DNA of 64,000 bases from Bugulina stolonifera (Eukaryota; Bryozoa; Gymnolaemata; Cheilostomatida; Bugulidae): contig OW285192.1 in NCBI GenBank assembly GCA_935421135.1, forward strand, positions 14,485,001 to 14,549,000, written 5' to 3'. The position numbers and the translations under genes are program-made. Position 1 is the first letter of the stretch; the number at the start of each line of letters is the position of its first letter. The notes under the pieces are model-generated. The model worked only from the letters and a program-made list of their open reading frames with translations. It had not been told where the DNA came from and ran no database searches. Of this stretch, positions 25,346-35,000 are shown in pieces.

Positions 25346-27158
25346 ATGAATACTACTGTACCTCGACTGTTGCAAGATGGTCATTCAAGAAGAGTAGGTA
25401 CATTCATCCACTACTTCAGAATGCCCGAGGAACTGTTTGCAGACTTGTGTCAGAAACTGACACCTATCATACAAAAAGCTGACACTAACATGAGACCAGC
25501 TATCGATGTCAAAACTAGATTGGGTTGCACCCTAAGATATTTGGCTACAGGATGCACAATGGCTGACCTCCACTATGACTTTCGTCTTGGTAAGCAAATA
25601 TATTGAATTCCTAATTAAATAACACACCATCGATGGGCTTGACAAGTAGACTTGTCTATTTATATTGTATGTTCTTATAATTGCAGGAGTAAAAACTATC
25701 TCAAACATAATTCATGAAACATGTGCCGCCCTATATAAGGTCTTACAACCGCAGCACCTTTGCATGCCTAGCTCAGCAGAGGAATGGAGAGCGGTGGCAG
25801 ATGAATACTTGGCTCGGTGGAATTACCCTCATTGCCTTGGCTCTCTAGATGGCAAACACATCGTAAGTGATGACATTATTATTAGGCCTACTAGGCATTA
25901 AAACAAACATTGCTCAAATTAAAACATTCATGCATAGTGATTGTTATTTGTATGTACATGTACATGTATGTATGAATTTTATATTTCAAGCTTGTGCAGT
26001 TATGGAATAATTTGTAATATAAATTTCTTTAGAGAATTACTAAGCCTAAAGGAGCTGGGTCAGAGTACCACAACTACAAAGGGTTCGAGAGTCTAGTGCT
26101 CATGGCCATAAGCGATGCTCGACAAAGGTATGTCGTGTAAACTAACATCCATATTACTAATTATGTCAGCTCAGTACTGTTAGCTTAAAGGGGTTATGCC
26201 ATGTGTTTTATGCCCATCTTCAAACCAGCTGCTATTATTCAGGTTACTAAGAATTGGCTTGGAAGTCACGGAGTTGTGCTCTCTTGGCCATTTAAGAAGC
26301 CAAGACTTGAACAAAATACTGGATAGCTTGTTACTAAGTAATTAATCATCAATATGGATTTCAGGTTTATATATGTCAGTGTTGGAACAAATGGCCGTAG
26401 CTCAGATGCAGCCATATGGAAAGACTCTGATTTGCAGAGGAGGTTAGAAAATGGAAGCATTGGTGCACCTCCACCAACACCACTCCCTCTCACGACTGAT
26501 GCTGTGCCTTATCACTTCATTGGAGATGAGGCTTTTCCTCTCAAGTTATACTTAATGAAGCCCTATCCCAGAGCAACACAGCAGCTACATCATGATCGCC
26601 TTGTCTACAACTATAGGCTTAGTCGAGCAAGAAGGATAGTAGGTAATGTATCTAAACGATGCATTTATATATATTATTTTGCCATTCTAAGGGCATGTAG
26701 TGAACAAAGTTATGTTTGTACACTGTAGGAAGACAACTTCAAAAGAGCGTTTTGAAAGAATAATTACATGATATGCTATTTCACTAGTTACCCTATATAT
26801 TATAGAGAATGCATTTGGAAGACTAGCCGCAATGTGGAGAATCTTTCACAGACCAATCGACCTTAATCCTACTAAAGTTGACAGTCTGGTGCTTGCTTGC
26901 TGTTGCCTACACAACTACTTGTTGGACCACAATGTAACGGCCTACACAACAGATGTGGATGCCTATGTCAGCAACGGTAGTTGGAGGGAAGAAGTGGATG
27001 GGGAACTTGTACCTCTTCAAAGAAGGTTGAGTGGCAATAATTCCTCACGAACTGCTAAACAGATGCAAGAAACTTTAACTAAATGGTTTAATAATGTAGG
27101 AAGTGTTGAGTGGCAAGACAGGATGGTTGCTGTTGGCCAGGGTGTGCGATATAACTAA
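25346..27158 (+). CDS. HARBI1-like: PIF/Harbinger transposase (HARBI1-like), 5 exons, 381 aa, apparently intact
   Basis: Exons 25346-25589, 25687-25862, 26033-26127, 26365-26642 and 26806-27158; all donors and acceptors are canonical and the frame is closed by TAA. This is a DDE_Tnp_4-type nuclease. The first catalytic Asp is in LGSLDGKHI (D136), the second in FIGDEAFPL (D226) and the Glu in VENAFGRLAAMWRIF (E265). SVGTNGRSSDAAIW is the conserved block between them. The N-terminal region (FADLCQKLTP, CTLRYLATGC) is the helix-turn-helix-like part typical of the family. Length is close to vertebrate HARBI1 (about 350). A start 13 codons upstream (25307) is possible, but an acceptor-like CATCTAG lies between the two ATGs. 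No stop or frameshift is seen, so it is either a young element or a conserved domesticated gene. The MADF gene that converges on it is the expected partner. Confidence 0.93.
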
Positions 27159-27199
27159 TTAAAAGCTGTAGCCCTGCTCCATTCACTCTTTCATAATCA

Positions 27200-27205
27200 T
27201 TTATT
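27200..27205 (-). terminator. Candidate polyadenylation signal of the MADF gene
   Basis: AATAAA on the minus strand lies 19 bases beyond the MADF stop codon, inside the 65-base gap to the convergent transposase stop. The position is right for a compact transposon gene pair. Confidence 0.5.
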
Positions 27206-27223
27206 CAACAGAATAACATATAT

Positions 27224-28424
27224 TTAGAATTTGGAATTAAGAAGTTCTACATATGATAAATTGTTAGATGGTTCTTGCTCTTGTAGAATAGCATCTACCA
27301 CCTGTTCTGTCAGCCTGGACATTAGTCTTCTCTTGGTCTGTGAAAAATATGAAAAGAAGTGATGTATCATAATTATGAATAACTTATAGCTTTTGTGATA
27401 TAAATATGTACTATGTACTTTGTTTTTGTAAATGTCAGATATGTACATGTATCTCATACACTCTACTTACAGCCATGCTCCTCATCGAACGAATATCACA
27501 GGCTAGACCCATGGCCCAATGGTGTACAGCGTCTTCTGAATCACACTCCTTGTTTAGAATCTCCAATGCTATTTGTTTTAGTGGATCATTTGTCCCTGAT
27601 TTTCTCTGGAAGAGAAATATTTAACATTATGCAAATGTGCAATTATTGACAATAACATTAATCCTATTTGTTGTAAATTTATTCTTGTCCCAATGTTAAT
27701 AGATATTAGTTAAACATTGAACTTGAAACTGTCATATTACATGTACCTTTCTGTTCGTGGAAGTCGGTGTGTAATTTGTAGAAGTGGACGTGGACGATGT
27801 GCTGGGTATGCAGGCTGCAGAGGCACTAGGCATGCAGGCTGCAGAGGCACTGGGCATGCAGGTTGTAGTGGCACTAGGCGTGTAGGCTGCAGAGGCACCA
27901 GGCATGCAACCTACAGAGGCACTAGGCATGCAGCCTGCTGCAGAAGGAAATAAATTAGTGGTAGTCTTTCTGGCTCTCACTGTAGGCATAAGAAATAACA
28001 GCTGCTCAAAATATTGATATGATTTCATGCTTCTCCTTGGAGCACCTGAACCAGATGGCTGCTCAAATCTGTGGTTGTATTCCTGGATAATAATAAAACA
28101 CAGATGATACAGAACTACCCCTGTTGAGAATAAATACTTCATTTAACTCCTATTTACCCATGAAAAAATAATTTAGCAGAAAGTTTACATGTAGTTACAA
28201 AATTATTTTATACTTACTTCTTTAAAGTACTTCCTGTGTGTATTGTACATTTTTTTAACTTCCTCACAAGTCAGCCCTGTCAGCTCCCCTAAAGTTGTTA
28301 ATGCAGTTTGCTTAGCTTGTTTATTGCTAAATAATGGGAGTCTGCTATCCCATATTGCAGGAAATTGTTCTAAATTATTAATAAATAAATTAATTTGCTC
28401 AACTGATGCATTAACTCTGGCCAT
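27224..28424 (-). CDS. MADF (Myb/SANT-like) DNA-binding protein, Harbinger partner, 4 exons, 263 aa
   Basis: Exons on the minus strand: 28424-28218, 28082-27747, 27605-27471 and 27337-27224; every junction is phase 0. Residues about 10-69 form a MADF domain: FINNLEQFPAIWDSRL at the start, then LGELTGLTCEEVKKMYNTHR and a final KYFKE. The middle exon carries a low-complexity tract of Ser/Ala/Cys/Met/Pro octapeptides, then a Ser/Thr run. The last two exons resemble the C-terminal part of Harbinger partner proteins (ALEILNKE, VVDAILQEQEP). Family knowledge: PIF/Harbinger elements encode a Myb/SANT- or MADF-like protein that binds the element ends and takes the transposase into the nucleus. It converges with the transposase, with only 65 bases between the two stop codons. 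An independent host MADF gene is possible but the adjacency argues against it. Confidence 0.85.
27795..27935 (-). repeat. 24-bp coding repeat inside the MADF gene
   Basis: About six imperfect copies of a 24-base unit (core GGCATGCAGGCTGCAGAGGC on the plus strand) encode octapeptides of the form S-A-A-C-M-P-S-A in the second MADF exon. Frame is kept in every copy, so length variants would not break the protein. The reverse strand is also open across the array; I regard that as a by-product of the repeat. Confidence 0.8.
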
Positions 28425-28715
28425 TATTATTGTACTAATTTTAATTAATTGAACGAAAAATCCAAGTAGGAGGCTTGGCGGAAGTGCAAATGTTTACGTC
28501 TTCTTCTGCAAACTTTCTCGAAAGTGGAATCGCTAGTTGCAGATTTCTGATTGGTCAATTGCTCCAGTCTGTCGGAACTTTTTTGAATTGAATCAATCTG
28601 CCTAATCGGCAAGTATTCTGTCTGAAACCTGTCTGAAATGACGTCATTGATAATCTGTTTGTCGGGAGCAGATGAATCTGAAGTGATTCGGTGCCGTGTA
28701 CATGCAGCTTTTTTT
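28425..28715. other. Probable Harbinger 5'/terminal flank, CpG-containing
   Basis: Upstream of the MADF start, the sequence carries unusually many CpG dinucleotides for this window (28490-28700). It ends ...GTGCCGTGTACATGCAGC plus a T-run at the boundary with a duplicated segment (28716). The inverse, GCTGCATGTACACGGCAC, resembles Harbinger terminal repeats, and the junction reads TTA/GGCTGAC, compatible with a 3-bp TTA target duplication. I found no matching left terminus before the transposase. Confidence 0.4.
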
Positions 28716-29021
28716 AGGCTGACTATAAATATGTTTATATTATACACTATAAAATATGCACAAAAGAAACTATAATAATAATAATAATAATAACAATACA
28801 TGTAGAATATTGTAAATGCGTCAGCACTCAAAGGATCACTGACATTACTGCATGTATGTATAACTATAAGAGTAATAATCATATTATAATATAAAACTTT
28901 GGGATGATATGATCAGCCAAGTATGGAATGGCGAAAGATAATTATTTTTATCTTTTTATAGCAATGATTTTTTTAAATTTTGATAAAAATATGTATGATG
29001 CTCTTTGCTTATTTTATCAAG
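28716..29021 (+). repeat. Duplicated about 306-bp segment, copy 1
   Basis: Matches 31129-31435 at an estimated 95% or better. Both begin TAGGCTGACTATAAATATG and end GCTTATTTTATCAAGCTC. Differences are scattered single bases plus one unit of an ATA microsatellite. The left break coincides with the presumed Harbinger right end. Confidence 0.85.
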
Positions 29022-29508
29022 CTCAAGCCTTAGTAAACGCATTTTTGGCTCCATTACCAACCATAAGAATGTTGGAAGTGGAAAAAATAGGTTGGGTAAA
29101 CTGCACCTGCAATTTCAGAATAATAACTATAACAGTATAGACTTATTGATAGATCTCGGTTTACAACGTTTACAATGTTACATTATAACACAACACTGCA
29201 TAGCATACATTCACATTGTTCAAGTCAGTGATGTTGTTTTGAGGCCGAAGCAATAGTCATGTGCACCTGGCTACAATGCATAGTATAATATTGTGATGGT
29301 TCGGACATTTGTATATACGACCTCAGTAATTAGCCTGATGGACTTTATAGCACCCTAAGTGCCTAGTAGTTGCCACAGCACTACTTATTTAACACTTGAA
29401 ATCTTGCTTAGTTGTCTTGTTACTCGTACCTACATTGTTATGCATGTTCTAACCATACACTTATAATTACATATCATTTACTGAGCAATTATGTCCTATT
29501 TATACCCA

Positions 29509-30033
29509 TGTAAAGAGGGCCCACCTCTCAGAAATACCTGATATTGATTTTGCATATGATCTAGATGATTTTAAGCATCTTTTGTCAAACCCGACCTATT
29601 TTGGGTCGGCCATCGGGCTTCCGGCCGCCGTATTGTTGCGCAATTTCCGGACGACCCTACGCCGGCCTTTTTACCCGAACTTCCTCCAGAAGTTCTTATG
29701 CTATATAAAGCACATTGTTTTTATGTTTGTTGTCTCAGTTCATGCTTGGATCTCAATAAAGACACATCTATACTTACAATGTATATACAGAGACTTTCAC
29801 TTCGCAGATAGGTCATTCCAGTTGTTAAGGTCCTCGACCTTGCAACCCGAACTGCCTACTAGGTCGGATCACTCTCTTTCTCAATATAGCAAACAAGCAT
29901 TGACTCGGGACCATATGGGTCGTCTTTGGTAGTTATTAGACTACTAGTACCTGTTGATCTTTCATGTAATGAGAAGACCTAGCACCACTCATAGGCTCTT
30001 CATTTTGGACACGGGAGTCGTCTTAGGACGACA
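29509..30033 (+). mobile_element. LTR-like sequence (solo LTR)
   Basis: Plus-orientation copy of the element at 23580-24095. It carries CTATATAAAGC (TATA box, about 29700) and CTCAATAAAG (poly(A) signal, about 29753), about 55 bases apart, which gives a short R region. Conserved blocks include CAATTTCCGGACGA, GATCTTTCATGTAATGA and CATAGGCTCTTCA. The open frame at 29582-29932 is a by-product. An ACCCA precedes the left end and recurs about 11 bases past my right boundary, so the true right end may be slightly further out. Confidence 0.65.
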
Positions 30034-30268
30034 GTACCAAAACCCAAAAACCATTACAATATAATATGCGTGTGATGTATTGTACATAAGTACATACATA
30101 CAGTATGTCAGCACCACATGTGATACATTATACAATAATGTACATTGCAGTTATAGTAACAGTAGACATTTGATACATTACAAAGTCATGTAGTTCTTGG
30201 TTCACGGTTTTACTGTACATGAATATTTACTGTACATGAATATTGGCACTTGGCAGGTCTGGTATTGA

Positions 30269-30438
30269 TCAATTTCCCAACTATTCATTTATTGCGTGCT
30301 AACTTGTTTAGGAAAACCCATTCAGTCAGCTGTTTCCAACGTTTACACCCATATCAATTACCCAACTATTCATTTATTGCGTGCTAACTTGTTTAGGAAA
30401 CCCATTCAGTCAGCTTGTTTCCAACGTTTACACCCATA
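30269..30438 (+). repeat. Tandem duplication of 85 bp
   Basis: Two adjacent copies (30269-30353 and 30354-30438) differ by only a few bases. Each runs from TCAATT(T/A)CCCAACTATTC to TTTACACCCATA. It looks like a recent local duplication or a collapsed assembly artefact. Confidence 0.85.
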
Positions 30439-30647
30439 TCAGTGACAGGCTGAGAGCGTTTGGGGTGGTTGTAGTAGTACACTATTGTAAAACACCATTA
30501 TACAGTACCACTGGAGCACAAATACAAAGTACAAACAGTATTGAGCACAGCAATGATAAGTTGGGCTCCTTTTGTAATGCTGTCATACCACAATATAGCT
30601 ACGGTATATTGCTACATACCAGATCACTCTCAAGTATGGTAAAAAGA

Positions 30648-30789
30648 CAAGTTGTCTTCCCCTTGTTTAGTTCCATAGCAATGAAGAGAGGACAACTTTC
30701 AATTAGATAACTACAACAATTGGTAGAGTGGTGTTCTGCAATTGGAATCTGCAACTTGATGATCGAAATGCAATAGGAGAGAACTTGCA
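30648..30789 (+). repeat. Dispersed repeat, copy 2 (about 142 bp)
   Basis: Same orientation and about 90% identical to 24814-24961, lacking about six bases of the GGCAGGAGTGGTGG segment. The two copies bracket the Harbinger gene pair and the plus-strand LTR-like element. Confidence 0.8.
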
Positions 30790-31128
30790 TAAAATTTGGT
30801 AGATTTGGATAGTGGTACACAAATATAGACCTTGCATGCCATTTCTATTCCAGCGAATAGCTGTAGTGTGCTGCAGTTGAGTACTTTTTCTATTTCTATT
30901 AAAAGACCAATTTTATGCTTGAACATTTTACTTTTTATTCAACTCTAGGAATTTTTATAGGATAAAATATAAATATTGAAATACAACAAACAAAAGAAAG
31001 TTGCTTGATAAGCATATCAACTATATAACTTATACTACTACTGAATATTACAGGTTTGTTATAGCAACAACAAAATATGTAGTATTTTGGTTCTGATACC
31101 TGGTATTAATACCAGTTTTAACCTATTA

Positions 31129-31435
31129 GGCTGACTATAAATATGTTTATATTATACACTATAAAATATGCACAAAAGGAACTATAATAATAATAATAAT
31201 AACAATACATGTAGAATATTGTAAATGCATCAGCACTCCAAGGATCACTGACATTACTGCATGTATGTATAATTATAAGAATAATAATCATATTATAATA
31301 TAAAACTTTGGGATGATATGATCAGCCAAGTATGGAATGGCTAAAGATAATTATTTTTATCTTTTTATAGCAACGATTTTTTTAAATTTTGATAAAAATA
31401 TGTATGATGCTCTTTGCTTATTTTATCAAGCTCTA
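31129..31435 (+). repeat. Duplicated about 306-bp segment, copy 2
   Basis: Direct repeat of 28716-29021. Here it is preceded by AACCTAT rather than by the MADF flank, so this copy probably shows the sequence without the Harbinger insertion at its left border. Confidence 0.85.
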
Positions 31436-31506
31436 ATAAGACATGTTTTAGGGCTCTTCAAAACTTAGAATGAAAGCCTATCAGTTAAAATCTAGAGCAG
31501 TGTTGG

Positions 31507-31512
31507 TTTATT
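31507..31512 (-). terminator. Candidate polyadenylation signal for the glypican
   Basis: AATAAA reads on the minus strand about 500 bases beyond the glypican stop codon. It is the nearest canonical hexamer I noticed. Because the region is AT-rich, a chance match is quite possible. Confidence 0.25.
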
Positions 31513-31700
31513 ATCAGATCAGACACTATACTAGCTGTTGATCGAAATACTGGAATTAAAATTCTGACCCAACACTTATTTTTTGCAACTGCAAACTATG
31601 CTGTAATACAAGCACCAACTGCAATACTAAAATCCTTTGCAAGGAAAATTATTATATACAGGAAAATAAATAAAATATAGATTCGAATTTTGCTTGTAAC

Positions 31701-31800
31701 TGTAAGCCTATTAAGTATTTTAGATCTGTAAGCCTACTAAGTACTTTAAGATCTGTAAGCCTACTAAGTACTTTAAGATCTGTAAGCCTACTAAGTACTA
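31701..31800 (+). repeat. 27-bp minisatellite, about four copies
   Basis: Tandem TGTAAGCCTACTAAGTACTT units ending TAAGATC. The first copy is shorter and diverged (ATTAAGTATTTTAGATC). Confidence 0.85.
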
Positions 31801-32009
31801 GATATTATATAGACTGTGTAGAGTAGACCTCAGTTTGTCCGTACCTGTGCCACAGTTCCTAGCAGTCTTCTTGAGCAGGAATACAAGACCCAGGTCTCGT
31901 ATTGCCAGTCATATAAAGGAATGCTTGATATATACTTTAGGATGCTGATTGTTTCAGATTGAAACCAGAATGCTGATAGCCAAAGTTGTTAGCTAAACTT
32001 GTCTATTTC

Positions 32010-35000
32010 CTAGCTAGCTAAGAGTATAGCATACAGTAATGATATTATTACTAAAGATTTTGAACTGTATACAATGTTACTTGAGGAATAGTCAGAAGTT
32101 GTAGACTTTTGTGGAGCTTTTGTAGCAGTTTTATACTCCCCATTATTGGAGGGTTGAGGCTTGCTGTCTATTCGTGTTAGAACACCGGGCTCATTTCCTA
32201 GATGTGTTTTCTCTGTAGGTACGACATTTGCTTGTATTACGAGTGGGGTGGACGATGCAATATTTATCACTTGGTCATCATCATCTGGGTTTATTATCTT
32301 GTTAGAACCAAGTCCACTGCCTGAACCTTCCGAATTGTACTAGAAATATTGAAAGGTTACTTATACTACATATATATATATGTATGAACATGACTTTAAT
32401 CTAAGAAACAGAGTCCAGCAGTAAATATACAAGGTGTTTCAGTAACAGTCAGATATGAGTTGCAATCAATGACCCATTTCTACTGCAGGTCTTTCGAACT
32501 CACTGGTACCAGTTTTTATGCAAGACAGTGCGACTATTTGCTTTGGTCAAGCAAGAATGCAGACCAGTTAGAGTTATAGTTAGCTAGCTGAGCCACCATT
32601 TTGTTATATTTATTAGCAACTTAAGCTGGGTCAATGGGTAATGATGACAGCTAATAAATTAACCAATCATGTAACTGATACCATAGCTGTTGACTGATAC
32701 TCACTTTACTAGGTTTAAATGGTAAACTTGGTGGCCAGCCGCTGGAATATATTATACCATCTTCATCGTCATCGATAAGGGAAGCTCCATATCTAGAAAA
32801 TGAACAACAGTTTACATAATATGTAATTGTATATATACACGTACTGTACATATATATATACACGTACAGTACATGTATATATACACGTACAGTACATGTA
32901 TATATACATGTACTGTACATATATCAGGGCCGTAACTTTAGGGGCGGCAGAGCGGCATGGCCGCCCCTAAATTTCAAAATAAAGTGGCCCAAAAATGGTG
33001 TTTTTGAATTTAGGGGTATCAATTCTACGGCGGCCATAGAGTTATCTTCTCCTATGGCCGCGGTAAAGTTTTCCTTACTACGTATTTCTAAGGACGTAGT
33101 ATAGAATATAGTTTATGCGACACGCTACTTTTCCACAAACCAATCAAATCATCGGATTACTAGAAATAGCCAATCATTATTTACAATCAGGGTGATTAGC
33201 CCAAGGTTTGTAGCTACTTATAATTGCAGTTGCACAATATGTAGATTATATTGAATATAAAGCCAAACCGGCTCCATGAATTACTTTAATCTCAAGCTAC
33301 ATAACTTGGAATTTTCCGTACAGACCAAATAACTTGTTGCTACTTTTTAAGTTATAACTGCTTCTTTACAACCTCCGTCCTCCAATAAAAAGATGAACAT
33401 TGTATAGGCTTCCAAGTAGATTGTTAGCATGTATGTGAGCAAAACTTATTGCTGGATTTTGTGGCTACATGAGTGGGGTTTTGATATTATTAAAAATCGA
33501 TATTAATAAAATTAAAAATATAATAATAATAAATTAATATTTATATAATTATTATATAAATATTAATTTATTATTATTATATTTTATTAATATCTATTTT
33601 TAATAATATCAAAACCCCACTCATGTAGCCACCAATAATTATTATTATAATAATAAATTATAATGACAATATATGAATGTTGTATTATTTAATTAATTGA
33701 TTCTATTCTTATTCTTGTCAGTGTAGGAAAAAATATTTTTTCTGGAGATATAAAACGCAAAATCTTTTGGCGCTAGTGTTAGCAGACTTATCCGTTTATT
33801 ATTTTTTTTGTTTCTGTATTTTTATTTTGTATCATGATAGTATCCTGGTCAGTAGTTTAAGTAGACTAGTCAGTACTAGTAATGTCAGATCTAGTGTGCT
33901 TAAGGTGGCCTAGTTGAGATAATATAGGTCTAATTTCTAGTGAAGCTTTAGTAGTGAGGAATAATTACTTAGAGAACCAATTTAACCTATATTTTTTCGG
34001 CGCTCAAACTTATTCTATATCTGTTGATGAAAAGCTCAGTTTAATGTATCACAGCGTGAAAAATTTCAACTGTCTTGTGCTACTTTGATTTACTTGACTA
34101 TACATATCTAATATCCAATTATTTTGAGCAGTAATTTTACACCTTAAACGTCCCGAAATTGCATATCTAGGTAGTAATTTTCTAATTTTTTTCCGGGGGA
34201 GACCCCCGGACCCCCCTTGCGGGAGGGCGCTGCGCCCCTCCCGCACCCACCCCGCTCTCGCGCTCCGCGCTCGGGCAGGCCGGTGGCCTGCATAAACACC
34301 CGACTTCTAGCCACCCCAAAAATTTTTCAAAAGTTACGCCCCTGTATATATATACACGTACTGTACATGTATATATACATGTACTGTACATATATATATA
34401 CATGTACAGTACATATATATATACATGTACTGTACATATATATATACATGTACTGTACATATATATATACATGTACTGTACATATATATATACATGTACT
34501 GTACATATATATATACATGTACTGTACATGTATATATATATGTACAGTACATGTATATATACATGTACTGTACGTGTATATATACACGTACTGTACATGT
34601 ATATATACATATAAAGATACTGGAAACTATTTTAAAACAGAATTGCTCAACTTACCCAGAGCCACTACCATGAAAGTTCTCAAAGAAGCTGAACTTGCCA
34701 AGGCCAACGCTGACCGAGTCACTTGCCCCGTCCATTTTTACTACAAAAGCATGATAAATATAGCTACTGTATATATCATTAAGATAGACATGTACATAGA
34801 CATGTACTAAGTGCATACGATATACATGGTAGTTAAATGTATATACAAATACACATGCAACATCCTACATATACATGTACACCTGAGCAGGTTATTGGAA
34901 GCATGAAGAAGAAGAAGGTTTAGGGTTAGTAAAAGATGTGCAAGTTACCTGATCGACCTTCACTGGATGCCAGAGTGGAGACATTGGGTAGAGGGACTAG

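Larger units (their letters stand above)
32925..34344. mobile_element. hAT-like non-autonomous transposon inserted in the satellite
   Basis: The left end is CAGGGCCGTAACTTTAGGGG. The inverse of the right end is CAGGGGCGTAACTTTTGAAA, so the termini are inverted repeats of about 15 bases. CAGGGGCGTAAC-type ends are typical of hAT elements. The flanks are low-complexity TA sequence (ACATATAT and TATATATA), so an 8-bp target duplication cannot be judged. There is no transposase frame. The interior contains a 172-bp palindrome (33461-33632) and a GC-rich hairpin near the right end. It sits in a glypican intron. Confidence 0.75.

Noticed and set aside
29582..29932. 116-codon plus-strand frame
   Set aside because: Lies inside the LTR-like element and is not conserved as a frame in the second copy.
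34182..34810. Open frames of up to 197 codons on both strands
   Set aside because: They read the palindromic ATGTAC/TATATA satellite and the GC-rich transposon end; the repetitive Tyr/Ile/Cys/Met/Thr composition appears in all frames.
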